The position numbers and the translations under genes were made by a program. A stretch of 64,000 nt of DNA from Brachypodium distachyon (taxonomy: Eukaryota > Streptophyta > Magnoliopsida > Poales > Poaceae): positions 44,787,355 through 44,851,354 of the forward strand of contig NC_016131.3 in assembly GCF_000005505.3 (NCBI RefSeq). The letters are read 5' to 3'. The first letter of the stretch is position 1. Each line of letters starts with the position of its first letter. The notes under the pieces were generated by a model. That model was not told the DNA's origin. It ran no database searches and worked only from the letters and a program-made list of their open reading frames with translations. Shown in pieces: positions 12,301 through 22,384 of the stretch.

Positions 12301-13255
12301 TCGAGTTGCAAATGTGAACAACCGATCCGGTATCCAATACCCAAGAGCTGTTAGGTGCATCAGCAAGATAAATGTCTATAACATATACAACAACCGTACC
12401 TGAAGTAGAAGTCACACTTCCACCCTTCTTTGCCACGTGGGCCTGGTACTTGCTGCAGTTCCTCTTCCAATGACCGGTGCCTTTGCAGAAAAAGCATACG
12501 GTCTCTGAGTCCGGTCCAGCCTTAGGCGCAGCAGGGGCAGGGGTCGGGATCACATCCTTAGCCTTTCCCTTCTTTGCCTTCTTCTTAGCCCAAGAATTCT
12601 TCTTGAACTTTGGCTTTCCCTGTACCAGCAACACTTGCTTGGTATTTTTCTTGATATCCTCCTCTGCTGTTTTAAGCATCCCATGCAATTCAGTGACTTT
12701 CTTTTCCATGCCATGCATATGGTAGTTCTGAACGAACTGCGCATAGCTTGGCGGAAGAGATGCCAGAATTGTATCCGTGGCCAACTCTTGGCTCAGCGGA
12801 AAGCCCAGCTTCTCCAAGCTTTGCGTGTAACCAACCAACTTGATTACATGTGGGCTCAAGGGTTCGCCTTCTTTCAGCTTAGTCTCCAGGAAGGACCTCC
12901 AGACATTAAATCTTTCGGTCCTAGCCTGAGTCTGAAACATGCCTTTGAGAGTCTCGATCATATCGAAAGCCTCAACATTCTCAAACTGCTGCTGCAGTTC
13001 GGGCTCCATATAGGCAAGCATCAGACAGCTGATCTCAATCGACTCATCACATGAGCGTTGATAGGCGTTTCTAACAGCAGCAGTGGCATTATCAGCCGGC
13101 TCCTCTGGAAGTGGGTTCTCTATGACATGTTCTTTCTTATCGTGCCTGAGAACGATTCTCAGGTTCCGATACCAGTTGGTGAAGTTAGTTCCATTTAGTT
13201 TATCTTTCTCAAGAACAGATCTCAAAGCAAAACTGGACAATTGAGGTGGTGCCAT
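9314..13255 (-). CDS. Copia gag-pol polyprotein, intact, 1,313 aa
   Basis: One open frame carries all functions for copying and integration. Residue positions are approximate. The gag domain covers residues 15-215, followed by a Lys-rich stretch and a CCHC zinc knuckle (CFFCKGTGHWKRNC, about 253-266). The aspartic protease has WVLDTGS (about 304-310). The pre-integrase zinc-binding domain has H...H and CESC (about 445-485). The integrase core has all three catalytic residues: HTDVCGP (505), RSDRGGEY (566) and GVSERRNRT (604). Reverse transcriptase has YVDD (about 985), and RNase H has TDAS (1,158), TEAEY and CDNSG. Order protease-integrase-RT-RNase H defines the copia superfamily. The start ATG lies at 13,253-13,255 after a long leader, and the stop lies 15 bp before the 3' LTR. 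No disabling change is visible. Confidence 0.96.
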   Translation of the reverse strand: MAPPQLSSFALRSVLEKDKLNGTNFTNWYRNLRIVLRHDKKEHVIENPLPEEPADNATAAVRNAYQRSCDESIEISCLMLAYMEPELQQQFENVEAFDMIETLKGMFQTQARTERFNVWRSFLETKLKEGEPLSPHVIKLVGYTQSLEKLGFPLSQELATDTILASLPPSYAQFVQNYHMHGMEKKVTELHGMLKTAEEDIKKNTKQVLLVQGKPKFKKNSWAKKKAKKGKAKDVIPTPAPAAPKAGPDSETVCFFCKGTGHWKRNCSKYQAHVAKKGGSVTSTSGTVVVYVIDIYLADAPNSSWVLDTGSVVHICNSMQGLARTRSVASGEVDIRVGNKARVAALAAGTMQLHLPSGFVMELDNCYYVPALSRNIISVSKLLSHGYEFNIKGNGCSFYLKDMFYGFAPVANGLFILNLEGESVYNINVKRRKPNDLNQTYFWHCRLGHISDKRMKKLHGDGLLTSFDYESFETCESCLLGKMTKSPFAKSCERATDLLELIHTDVCGPMSTTARGGYQYFITFTDDLSRYGYVYLMKHKSETFEKFKEFQNEVENQRGKKIKLLRSDRGGEYLSHEFDDHLKSCGIVPQLTPPGTPQRNGVSERRNRTLLDMVRSMMSQSDLPLSFWGYALETAAFTLNRVPSKSVDKTPYEIWTGKRPSLSFLKIWGCDAFVKRLQSDKLTPKSDKCIFVGYPRETLGYYFYNRAEGKVFVARNGVFLEKEFLSREASGRSVQLEEVRDEPVGDNLTGDVSVTEPVVVPTANTAPYPRRSERLHNIRNVLLLDNDEPTNYAEAMVGPESELWLEAMRSELKSMDENRVWNLVDPPEGVKTMECKWIFKRKTDMDGNVQIHKARLVAKGFRQVQGVDYDETFSPVAMLKSVRIILAIAAYFDYEIWQMDVKTAFLNGNLTEDVYMIQPEGFVDPKNAGKICKLQKSIYGLKQASRSWNIRFDEVVKGFGFIKNEEEPCVYKKFSANSVVFLILYVDDILLIGNDIPMLEAAKDSLKKSFSMKDLGEAAYILGIRIYRDRSRRLIGLSQSTYVDKVLKRFNMNDAKKGFLPMSHGISLSKTQSPSTSDERSRMSAIPYASAVGSIMYAMLCTRPDVSYALSVTSRYQADPGESHWTAVKNILKYLRRTKDMFLVYGGEDELVVKGYTDASFQTDKDDYRSQSGYVFVLNGGAVSWKSSKQETVADSTTEAEYIAASEAAKEGVWIRKFVSELGVVQGASNPMDLYCDNSGAIAQAKEPRHHQKSKHILRRYHLIREFVERGDVKICKVHTDLNIADPLTKPLPQPKHEAHTRAMGMRYLDDRL

Positions 13256-14532
13256 TGATCTACAACAGAAAATGCAAAAACACTAAGACAAGTATTCATG
13301 AAGAGTAATTCATATTAAACAATTTAATAGAAATATACTCCCACTAAAATCAACATCCCTCCATTGATCATTAGTGATTCAAGATCCAAGATCAACCAAT
13401 CGTCTAGTGAGCTTTAGCATCACTGCTAGCCGATTGAATCACTCGGTAGGCAACTCTTGCCAATCATATCTCTATACGACTCTTGTTAGTCGGTAGGCAA
13501 CACTTGCCCCGGCTCCGACTCCTTTCACCTCGAGGCCCAAAACCGTTTTGATAGCCCCGTCAAGTTAACCAAAGCTTCGCATGTAAGTGTCCGACACGAA
13601 CATCACCAACGACAAGGAAAAATGGTGATACCCCAATTTCATGAGCCCATCACCAAATGTACTTGTCTTGTGGTGTTGCAGCTATTGGGGAGGTAAATAA
13701 ACTTGACATTCTTTGAGGGATCATTCTACTCTAACACAATAACATGCATAGGAGTAAACAGAGCAATAACCATCACAGATAATCAAATTAACATGTGAAA
13801 TAGTATGGCTCTGTTCTTCATGGTGATCTCCATCTCCAGGAACCTGTTCATCAAGCCGCCATGGTGCACACGTCCTCCAATTCATACTAAATGACTACAC
13901 CTAGTATCTAGCAAAGAATTTACATGGAGAATGACATCAAATGCCGACACGCAGGTCGTTATACAATTATAAAGACAGCACCTTGGCTCCAGCCTGGCTG
14001 ACAAACTCATGACACGCAGGTCATGCAAATATTACACACATGCATCACATACATATGAGCCATACTATTCACATCAATCCTGCAAAAACAAGTTAAGCGT
14101 AGAAACCTATTCTACCGAATTGATGTGAACTCGCAACGACAACTAAGGCGCTACGAATAGATAGCACGGCGGTCCCGCTAGCCCGTTAGAAATTTTTCAG
14201 ATCCAATCCGAAATTTCCTTCATGGATTTCTATTCCGATTCGATCAATCACATTGATCTCATGAATTGTATCCGGATTTATGTTTCACTGTCTACTCCGA
14301 TGGCGGAAATCCGACCGGTAGGAGTATGTTGTGTCACGACCTTCTACATCACGATTATCAGAATCGAATATCCATGATCCCCGAGTACAATCGATCCAAT
14401 CGATTGACTACAAAACCGATCTAACACTTAGATCGACCACCAAGATAGCAATAGATCACATCTACTACTAACCGCATAACACTTATGCACGTAATTCGAA
14501 TCCAAAACAGACAGCATCGGCTCTGATACCAC
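13256..14532 (-). other. 5' untranslated leader of Copia copy 2
   Basis: About 1.28 kb between the 5' LTR and the gag start. It begins with the primer-binding site and presumably holds packaging and dimerisation signals (inferred from the family). Its 3' part repeats the phrase GTCGGTAGGCAAC / TCGGTAGGCAACTC at about 13,444 and 13,491. No coding frame of note. Confidence 0.8.
14519..14531 (-). other. Primer-binding site of Copia copy 2 (initiator Met tRNA type)
   Basis: Read on the - strand just after the 5' LTR, the sequence contains TGGTATCAGAGC, the classic complement of the 3' end of plant initiator methionine tRNA used to prime copia reverse transcription. Confidence 0.93.
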
Positions 14533-15887
14533 TGTTGGGGAACGCGGTATGCTACGCTAGCACAAAATAAAATTTTCTACCGCTTCCGCCCGGATCAATG
14601 CTGTAGATAATGGATCACGAGATTACCACTAGACGCGCAGACCCGTAGCGGAAGTAGAGTCGATGTAGCGCGTCGATGCCGAGTAGTTGAACAGCCTGCT
14701 CCTCCTCGCCGATCCCACGAACAGTTCGTCCAAGCGCCGCAGGTGCCGCGCCTCCGAGGTATCCACACGTACAGGGAGGAACTCCGTGCGGCGGACTGCT
14801 AGATCCGATCGCAAGGCTTTGGGCGTGGAGGTGCGACGGCCGAGTCTAACTCGCGTCTCAACTGGGGTTACCCTAGACGGGTTGGTCTCCTCCACTTATA
14901 TAGACGTCCCTAGTGGGCTCAACACTTGAGGCCCATTAGGAGTCCAAGCCCGATACGAGTTGGATCCGATCCAACTCGGTTCCCACCCCTTAAGCGTGTG
15001 ACCCTTCAGGTTCGCGGTCAGTCGGCCACGACTACGAGCTCGGACTGCGGGCCCGAGTAACACCTTACTCGTCCACTGGCACCAACTCAAGTCGATAGTT
15101 GGTAGCGGCGCCTAGCAGCACGTGCCAACTCCCGAGTAACCACAAGGTATATTGACGAACCATACAATGTGTCATATGCAACATTCCTTTTGCCTCGCGA
15201 TATGTGTGTCGAGCTCAAGACGAGTGCGTGTCATCCTTGTGGATAGCTCGAGTCTCTTCTCGTTCCTGTGATACAGATTCCCGAACGGGTTAACACTTAA
15301 CCCAAGTCGCATGGCCATGCTTTCCGAATCTGATCACTCGAGAGGGCCCAGAGATATCTCTCCGAACAGGAGGGGCAAATCCCATCTTGATCAACCATGA
15401 CTCGCAGTATGTTTCTCAGCAAACCCGAAAGCTACCTTTATAACCACCCAGTTACGGAGTAGCGTTTGGCAACCCCTAAGTAGGCCGATTCACATCCCAA
15501 GCTCATACGATGACCTCAGGTCTAGGACTGGCATATACATCGTACTTGAGACTAACAAATGATAATCATCTCGTTGTGTCTCAGTGCGGGTCTGTCCGAC
15601 TCAACAATCTCATTGTCGAGTCCATGCTATCAGTCGGCAACACCTTGCCCTATGACTTGTGAAACATAGTCATCATACTGATTCACATTGCTAGTCTAGA
15701 TTATGTGTCCGCATAACCTCAATGACTAGGGACCATTAGAACAACATCATAGAATACATAGTCTCACAAACAAATCACGTATTTATTGATACATATCAGT
15801 GATGATGTTCAAGGACAATAACAATAACTCATGAATACATAGGAAATAACATCATCACATGATTGCCTCTAGGGCATATCTCCAACA
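14533..15887 (-). repeat. 5' LTR of Copia copy 2
   Basis: 1,355 bp, same ends as the partner LTR at 7,945-9,299 and the same - strand TATA-like box (about 14,897-14,908). It would drive transcription leftward into gag-pol. Confidence 0.96.
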
Positions 15888-15892
15888 CCTTG
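15888..15892. repeat. Target-site duplication CCTTG, right copy (Copia copy 2)
   Basis: Exact match to 7,940-7,944; Gypsy A pol continues immediately after it. Confidence 0.97.
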
Positions 15893-17112
15893 GGCGGTGG
15901 ATATTGCCCGCTACCTGAAGGGGGGAGCCCTCCCGGAAGATGATGTTGTCGCGGAGCGCCTAGCCCAGCAAGCTAAGATGTACGCCCTGATAGACGGAAA
16001 CCTCTACCGGAGGCATGCAAACGGGGTGAAGCTCCTTTGCATGCCCCAAGACGAAGGGCGCGCGCTGCTGGAGGAGGTGCATCGAGGCACATGCTCACAC
16101 CATGTGGCCTCCCCGGCTGGCCGGCAAGGCGTTCCGGCACGGCTTCTACTGGCCTACGGCACTAGCTGATGCCGAGCAACTGGTCAGAACGTGCGAGGCA
16201 TGCCAATTCCACGCGAAGAAGAGCAACCAGCCGGCGCAGGCCCTGCAAGTCATTCCGTTCGCGGTCTGGGGGCTGGACATCGTCGGCAAGTTGCCAAGAG
16301 CGGTTGGCGGCTACGAGTAATTGCTCGTGGCCATCGACAAGTTATCCAAGTGGGTAGAAGTGGAGCCAGTGCGGAAGGTGACCGCTCAGGCGGCCATCAA
16401 GTTCTTCAAAGGCATTCGGTGCAGGTTCGGTCTGCCTAACGAGATCATAACCGACAACGGCACACAGTTCACGAGCGCCGTGTTCCAAGCCTACTGCAAG
16501 GACCTGGGCACTAAGATTCACTTTGCCTCTATTGCTCATCCGAGGAGCAATGAGCAAGTTGAGCGAGCCAACGCAGAGGTGCTGCGGGGGCTCAATACGA
16601 GAACCTTTGACAAGCTCAAAGGCCACGGGAAGCACTGGATTGAAGAACTCCAGCCTGCGATGTGGTCGATCAGGACCACACCTAGCCGGGCAATGGGCAA
16701 AACTCCGTTCGCCCTTGTCCACGGGGCAGAAGCGGTGCTGCCCCTCGAGCTCAAGCATGGATCCCCTCGAGTATGCGCGTACGGCAACCAAAGCCAACAT
16801 GAGCAGAGGGTTGACAATCTAAACTTCATCGAAGAACTTCGATGCCAGGCTGCTGTGCGAGCTGCACGCTACTAGCAGGGACTTCGCCGTTACCATGACA
16901 GGCGGGTCCGTCCCCGGGAGCTCGAGATCGGAGACCTTGTCCTGCGCCGGATACAAGAAACGAAGGCCGGGAACAAGCTGGCTCCGAGATGGGAGGGCCC
17001 CTTCCGGGTAGTACAGGTGACCAGGCCGGGGGCTGCCCGGCTGGAAAACGAAGAAGGCTTGCCGGTGCAAAACAGTTGGAACCTTGAGCACTTGCACAAG
17101 TTCTGCCCGTGA
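15893..17112 (+). pseudogene. Gypsy A pol, second part: integrase (broken)
   Basis: The frame resumes as WAVDIARYLKGG and continues into the HHCC zinc finger (VHRGTCSHH, then after a frameshift near 16,110 CEACQFH). The integrase core has the first Asp in WGLDIVGKLP, the second in ITDNGTQF and the Glu in QVERANAEVL, so the DDE triad is present. Breaks: a TAA at 16,318-16,320 (in GGYE*LLVAID) and a TAG at 16,873-16,875. The same frame then runs through the C-terminal binding part (WEGPFRVVQV) to a stop at 17,110-17,112, which ends like typical Gypsy pol (NLEHLHKFCP). Integration activity is lost. Confidence 0.88.
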
Positions 17113-18685
17113 AGCGGCGGAGCCCGGCCCACAGGTGATGCTTCGGTAGCATGCCTCTCGAACTAGCGTAGCCGGGCAACCCCCGAGTGTAAACCGCTAA
17201 TTTTCTGTGATTAAAGACAAGTACTCTCCTCTGGATTTCAAGCTACCTTGATTATTTGCATGTTTTTTCCCTTTTGTCTCCTGCTATAGGTGCACAGAAG
17301 TCTCTTTCGATCCTTGGCTGTGAGTAGGGGGCTGCCAGAGCCTCCAAAACGAAAACCCGTTGCCGGATTACTCCGGCACGGGGCCATGCCGTTGTTGGGC
17401 TCCCCACAACGCGCATCACGCAGGAGCTACGTCCTGGGATAGAAAGGTGCTCACACCCAAGCTTGGTATCGACCCTTCTGTGCCCGGGGGCTGGGAGGCA
17501 GGAGGATTACCTGTGCTTTGTCTGTCGCGTCTTTTTCGTGTATTTCGAAAAAATTTGCAGCACCTTGGGCTCGGTAAGAATTTGTCATGCAGGGCGAGGA
17601 CGGAGTTGTGTGCACTGTATTGCTTGTGGGTCGCTCACGGAGTGTGTCATTTAGCGGTGCCCGGTTGTGCGTAGCAACCGCACTCCGAGGTTCCTGCAGC
17701 CGGGGGGAGCCGCCACGTGTGCCGCGGCAACTTGGCACGCGCGGTGGCAGGACCCGTACCGCACTGCAAGGAGCGTAGCACCACATGTGCCGCGGTGATT
17801 AGGCGCGCGTGGTGGCAAGATTCTCCACCGCGCCTATAAAAGGGCGCGATGGCCATGGAGCAGCTCAGAGCGAAGCCGGAAGACGGCTGCAAAGGCGAGG
17901 GAGGCCACAGAGACGCGACGGTGGTGCATGCCATCAGCGCTCAGCGCCGACGGGTGCACTGCCATCGCATCCTTGTTGCACCCCTCCACCAGGCTACTCC
18001 GAGGCGAGGGTTGCCGCGGAGACGCTGTGGTGGCGCCACCCCCGGTGCTTGGCACCGGCGGCGGCCCCGCCACAGTGTTCCTGCTGCATCCCTCAAATAG
18101 GCGGGTCGAGGCAAGGATGCACTGCCGGAGCGTCCTTGCCGCACCCCTCCGGCAGGCGTTCCAAGCGCAAAAGAACGAACAGCTAAGTACACAATCATGG
18201 ATGCTGAAACCTACGATGCATTAACGTTGGCTCGCTGGTGTGGCTCGAGCCCTCCATGTGGCTGGGGTGTTAGAAGGACGCTTGCGGGGTGAATGCGCTC
18301 CTCGTGCGGCTTGCGGGTCCGTCCCGTGAGCGCATGCTTGGGAGTGGCTGCCCCGCAAGCGGAGTGGCTCACTGCCGCCGCCGCTCGACCCGAGGTCGGC
18401 ACTGCGGGTCCGTCCCGGGTCCCTGGTCCGATTAAGTGTGTGTCGCGCGAGTCCCCGACAACACAAGGCATAACACACGAAGGCCGGAAGATCCACCCCA
18501 CGAGCCAACCCCGGGAACGAGAAACAACCAATAAGCAGAACCAAAGAATGAAATTCTTAAAAGCAGCAAACAATTACATGAACTAACATAACATTAATTG
18601 TTTAAATGGCGCCAAGCGCCACGCGTGCAGGAATTAAAGACAAAAACACGAAGGTAAAACAAGGACCAGCAGGGGGCTGTGGCAA
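17113..18685 (+). other. Gypsy A spacer between pol and the antisense gene
   Basis: No coding frame that I can support. 17,470-17,580 and 18,210-18,450 match, in reverse orientation, sequence of Gypsy B at about 61,640-61,740 and 60,890-61,090, so this spacer belongs to the element family. The 17,900-18,180 part is GC-rich with imperfect internal repeats around CACCCCTCC and CATCGCATCC words. Confidence 0.7.
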
Positions 18686-21600
18686 CTAGTTGCCGGCGTC
18701 TTCGGCTGGGGGCTTTGGCTCTAGCTCAGGCTCCGGCTTCCTCTGCATCCGGTCCACCACCTCGTCGACGAACCTGCTCACTGCCTGGCAGTGGGTGGGG
18801 CCATCCTCGCTGTTGGACCAGGCGTCCAGCAGCGTCTCGAAGGGGAAATCCGAGTGGCGGACGTGCACCCGGGGGAGGATCATCCCGGCGATGTCCCTGG
18901 CGCACGTGGCGATCTCCTGGTCGCAGAACTTGGAGATCCACACGTCGAGCGCCCCGAGCTTCCCCACCATGTCGGAGAAGAACGGGATTAGCATGCTGAC
19001 GTCCGTGCTGTCCACCTGCGCGGCCTGGAGCTCGAATCGCGGCAGCAAGTCACGCACCGCCTTGGCGATCTCGAGCAGCTTCAGGATCTCCCTATGGCGT
19101 GCTTGGACTTGCGGAGGAGGTCCGCCTGCCACGTGACCTCCTTGGCCTTGGCCACGTTGTCCTCGCCTACCTTGACGAGCTCCTCCCGGGTGGCGGCCAA
19201 CGCAGATTCGAGCTGGGCGCTCCTCTCCTTGGCGGAGTTGAGCTCCTTCTCCCGCCGCACCGACGCCGCTGCCGCGTCCTCCGCCGCCTTAGCCTGCTCC
19301 TCCACCTTGGTGCGCAGCCCCTGGAGTTGGGAGAGGTAGCTGCAGACCAGCTCGCTCTTCTCGTTGAGGCAAGCCTGAGCCGTAGCGAGCACCTCTTCGT
19401 GCTCCTTCCCGGCCTTCGCGTGCGCCACGGCCAGCGAGTCTAGAGCCTGCCGGTGCTCGGCGCGCTGGGCCTCCAGTTGTCGGTGGAGCTCCGCCTCAGG
19501 GATGACCGGTGCTGTGGCTTCGTCCTTGGCCTGCCGGGCCAGGTGCACTTCCTCCCGCAGCCGGGAGAGCTCCTGCCGCTCCCTCTCAACGGCCTGTCGC
19601 ACCTCGCCAAGCTGGCCCGTCGCGAGCTCGTGGCGCTCCCTCACCTGGTTGAAGTAGGTGACGAACGCCAGCTGCTGCTCCTTGATCGTGTCAAGTAATT
19701 AGTGCCCCTGGTCGAAGACGCTCGGGTCGCAGGTGATTGGGTCCCAAGTTGGCCCGGCAAGTATGCCGGAATCCGGGCCAAAGGTAGTCGCAGATGGCGA
19801 TGAGGCCCCCGCCGCCACTGTTTGGCCGGGGGGGGGGGGGGGCGTCGCCTGGTTGCGGTGGAGCCTCCTATTGCTCCCCTGCCCCAGCCTCCTCCACGCC
19901 CGCGCCCATGGGTTGCGGGGATGGCGGACTTGCCGTTTCCCCGGCAGGAGGAACCTCTTGCGGGGTGATCGCGGGATCCGCGTCCTCGGCCTGCAAGGCC
20001 CGGGACGCGCTGCTGAGCTTCGCCCCGGGAGCGACGGCGGCGCCGCCACCGTCGCGTCCGCTGCAGGGGAGCTGGGCGCCGGGGCCCCTTCCGGCTCCTC
20101 CCTCGTCCCTGCGTCCTCGGCATCAGAGCCGATGTCAACCACCACCGCGTCCGCTCCCGTTGTGAGCGCAGTCGGGACTGTGACAAAGGATGGAGTTAGA
20201 ATTCAGAGATAAGGTGGGTTGCCCGGCGATAAACACAAGAGGGGCTCTGAGTGAGTACCTTGCGGGGCCGCCGAACCTGCGGGAAGAGTTTCCTCCCCTC
20301 CCGTTCCGGCACCTGTCGCCGGGCCGCTTGCCGCGGGCTGGATTTCGCCTCCAAGTTTAGAAAACAGCACAGTTGCAGGTAAGCGGACGGTATTCACATA
20401 TCCATGGGAGCAAGGAGGGGATTGGTACCTGTTGCCGACTCCTCCTCTACCGGAATTGGGTCGGCGGGGGGTGCAATGGCGGCGCCGCGGGCCCCCACGT
20501 CGGCGGGGTCGGTGCTGGCGCCGGTCCAGATGCACGTCCTCTTGCTCGGCACAGCGGGTGGCGAGTCGGTTCTCCCCCTCTTGCCGGCCCCCGACGGGGC
20601 GCCGTCCTTCGGAGGGTTGAGCTTGAACTCGAAGCCCCGGAAGAGCCCCCGCTTGGGCGGGGCCGTGGGTGCCCGGGGGGCTGCCGCAGCCCTGGGCGTC
20701 GCGGAGGCCGCCGCGGCGCTAGCGGCCACTACGGAGGTAGCCGCTGCCGCAGGCGCCCTTGCCCTTCGTAAGATCAGGGGCGCGTCATCATCTTCCTCCT
20801 CCTCCTCGTCCGCCACGGGGATGACCACCTGGGTCCCGGCGACCTACCCCACCTCTTCGTCGGAGGATGGGACGTCGGGCCAGCTGACCTCCGACTCTCC
20901 CCCGCTCTCCTCAAGCACCCGCTTCCTGCGGGGTGCAGGCGGAGGGGGACGCAGGGTCCGAGCAGGGGAGTCGACCATTAGCCCCCACTCGTTGCAGAGC
21001 GGGTAGGCGGCGATGATATCGTGCAGCCCCGGAACACCGGTGTGGAGGGAGAAAACCCCCGACGGCAGCTCCGTGACGGGGACGTCCTCGCCGGTGATCC
21101 CCTTCACCCACGCTTGGATGGCCTCCGGGTCCACGCACCCGTGCGGGAGGCGTGTCCTGTCCTTGGACACCGTGTACATCCACGCGGGGCGGGAGCGAAG
21201 CTGTAGCGCCGTGATGCCCTGGCTGATGTAGGCACGCGCCACGTCGAGATCGGTGAGCCCTGCTAGCTGCAGAGCCTTGATCTTCGTGACGATGGGGAGG
21301 AGCTCGGCGTCGCGGTGGTGGCGGTCCAGCCAGGTGTCGTTGGGCACCGACAGCTCGGTGGGCGTGGAGATGAACTCTTCGGGTTCCTCCACGCGAACCT
21401 AGCACTAGTCCGCCCGCCACTCCTTCTCTATCTTCTTCTCCGACCGGACGATGAACTCTGATTTCATCCGGTCGCGGGCGCGGAACACCACCCCCAATGA
21501 CATCGCCCCCGCTTGCTCGATGCGGGGGTAGAAGTAGTGCCGGAATAATGCCACTGATGGCATTACTCCGACGAACACCTCGCAGAGGAACTGGAAGACA

Positions 21601-21979
21601 GCGAGGAGAAAGAGGGAGGTGGGGTGGAGCTGCGCCACCCGGAGGTGGTACGCCTCCATGAGCGCATGGAGGAACAGGGAGTACGTAGGCACCAGCCCGG
21701 CAAGGATGAAACGCGAGAACACCCGAAAGTCATTTTCCTGGTGGTCGGCGCCGGCGGGGAAGATGAGAGTCTCCCCATACTCGTTGAAGCGCGAGGCGAT
21801 GGCGTGCCAGACCTTGTCCAGCGCCTCGCTGTTGTAACCGGGCCGGAAAAAGGCGCACGAGGCCCTCAGCTCCCTCCTCTTTTGGTCCTTGTCCGAGGCG
21901 GGCTTCTGGGAAGCCGTCTGGCTGCTGCCGACTGCAGGCCTCCTAGAGCCTTTCCCTTTCTTGAGAGCGGGGGCGCCAT
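18686..21979 (-). pseudogene. Antisense extra gene of Gypsy A: PF04195-like N-domain plus coiled coil, two introns, decayed
   Basis: Read on the - strand, opposite to gag-pol. The N-terminal part matches the plant family known as 'putative gypsy type transposon' (Transposase_28): CAFFRPGYN, FSRFILAGLVPTYSLFLHAL and VMPSVALFRHYFYP, then the AWVKGITGEDVP segment. A low-complexity acidic/Pro-Ala stretch, a long Glu/Arg-rich coiled coil (about 19,081-19,690) and a helical C-terminal domain ending EPKPPAEDAGN follow. Two candidate introns, 20,349-20,428 (80 bp) and 20,178-20,258 (81 bp), have GT...AG ends and removing them keeps one frame open. Damage: two stops at Trp positions near 21,399-21,407, one near 20,843, a Gln-to-stop near 19,699, and frameshifts at the N-terminus and near 19,105. 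The biochemical role is unknown. Confidence 0.78.
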
Positions 21980-22083
21980 GAGGGATCTGGGTGAAAGCTG
22001 GCCGGAGGACGGGGAGCGAGGAAGATTGGAGACGAAGGGGAAAGTTGGGGGGAAAGTGTTTGCTCCCTAGCGCAGCGGCGGGG

Positions 22084-22092
22084 TCTTATAGC
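22084..22092 (-). promoter_or_regulatory. TATA box of the antisense gene (Gypsy A)
   Basis: GCTATAAGA on the - strand, about 105 bp upstream of the antisense ATG at 21,977-21,979. Gypsy B has GATAAATA at the same distance from its antisense ATG (58,143), which supports a real promoter separate from the LTR. Confidence 0.6.
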
Positions 22093-22384
22093 GCCCTGGC
22101 ACCGAGCAACGATCGCATCCACACCCTACGGGTGCGCAGGGATAATTACGCCCTAAGAGGGGATAACGCAGGGCGTGGCCTTAACCACCTGTGTTTAATG
22201 GGGGGTTAAGGCGAAAATCTCGCGCCCACTACTCTGCACGTAACGGCAGAGCCCTTGAAGCAGCGCATAATCAGGGTCCCGACGCGGCTCGTGACCCACG
22301 CGTCGGTTAAGGGCGTAGCCCGGCAACCGACCAGGGAAGGTTCTACCCGGGAACAGGCGTTGCCGGCCCACGCCCGGGGGCGAC

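Larger units (their letters stand above)
7945..15887 (-). mobile_element. Complete, recently inserted Copia retrotransposon, copy 2
   Basis: A full element of 7,943 bp: two 1,355-bp LTRs, a primer-binding site, a 1.28-kb leader, one uninterrupted gag-pol frame and a purine-rich stretch before the 3' LTR. The perfect CCTTG duplication flanks it. I see only three base differences between the LTRs and no length difference. The LTR start TGTTGGAGATATGCCC is of the Angela/WIS/BARE-1 type, but these LTRs are shorter than I expect for those families, so I leave the family name open. Confidence 0.97.
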
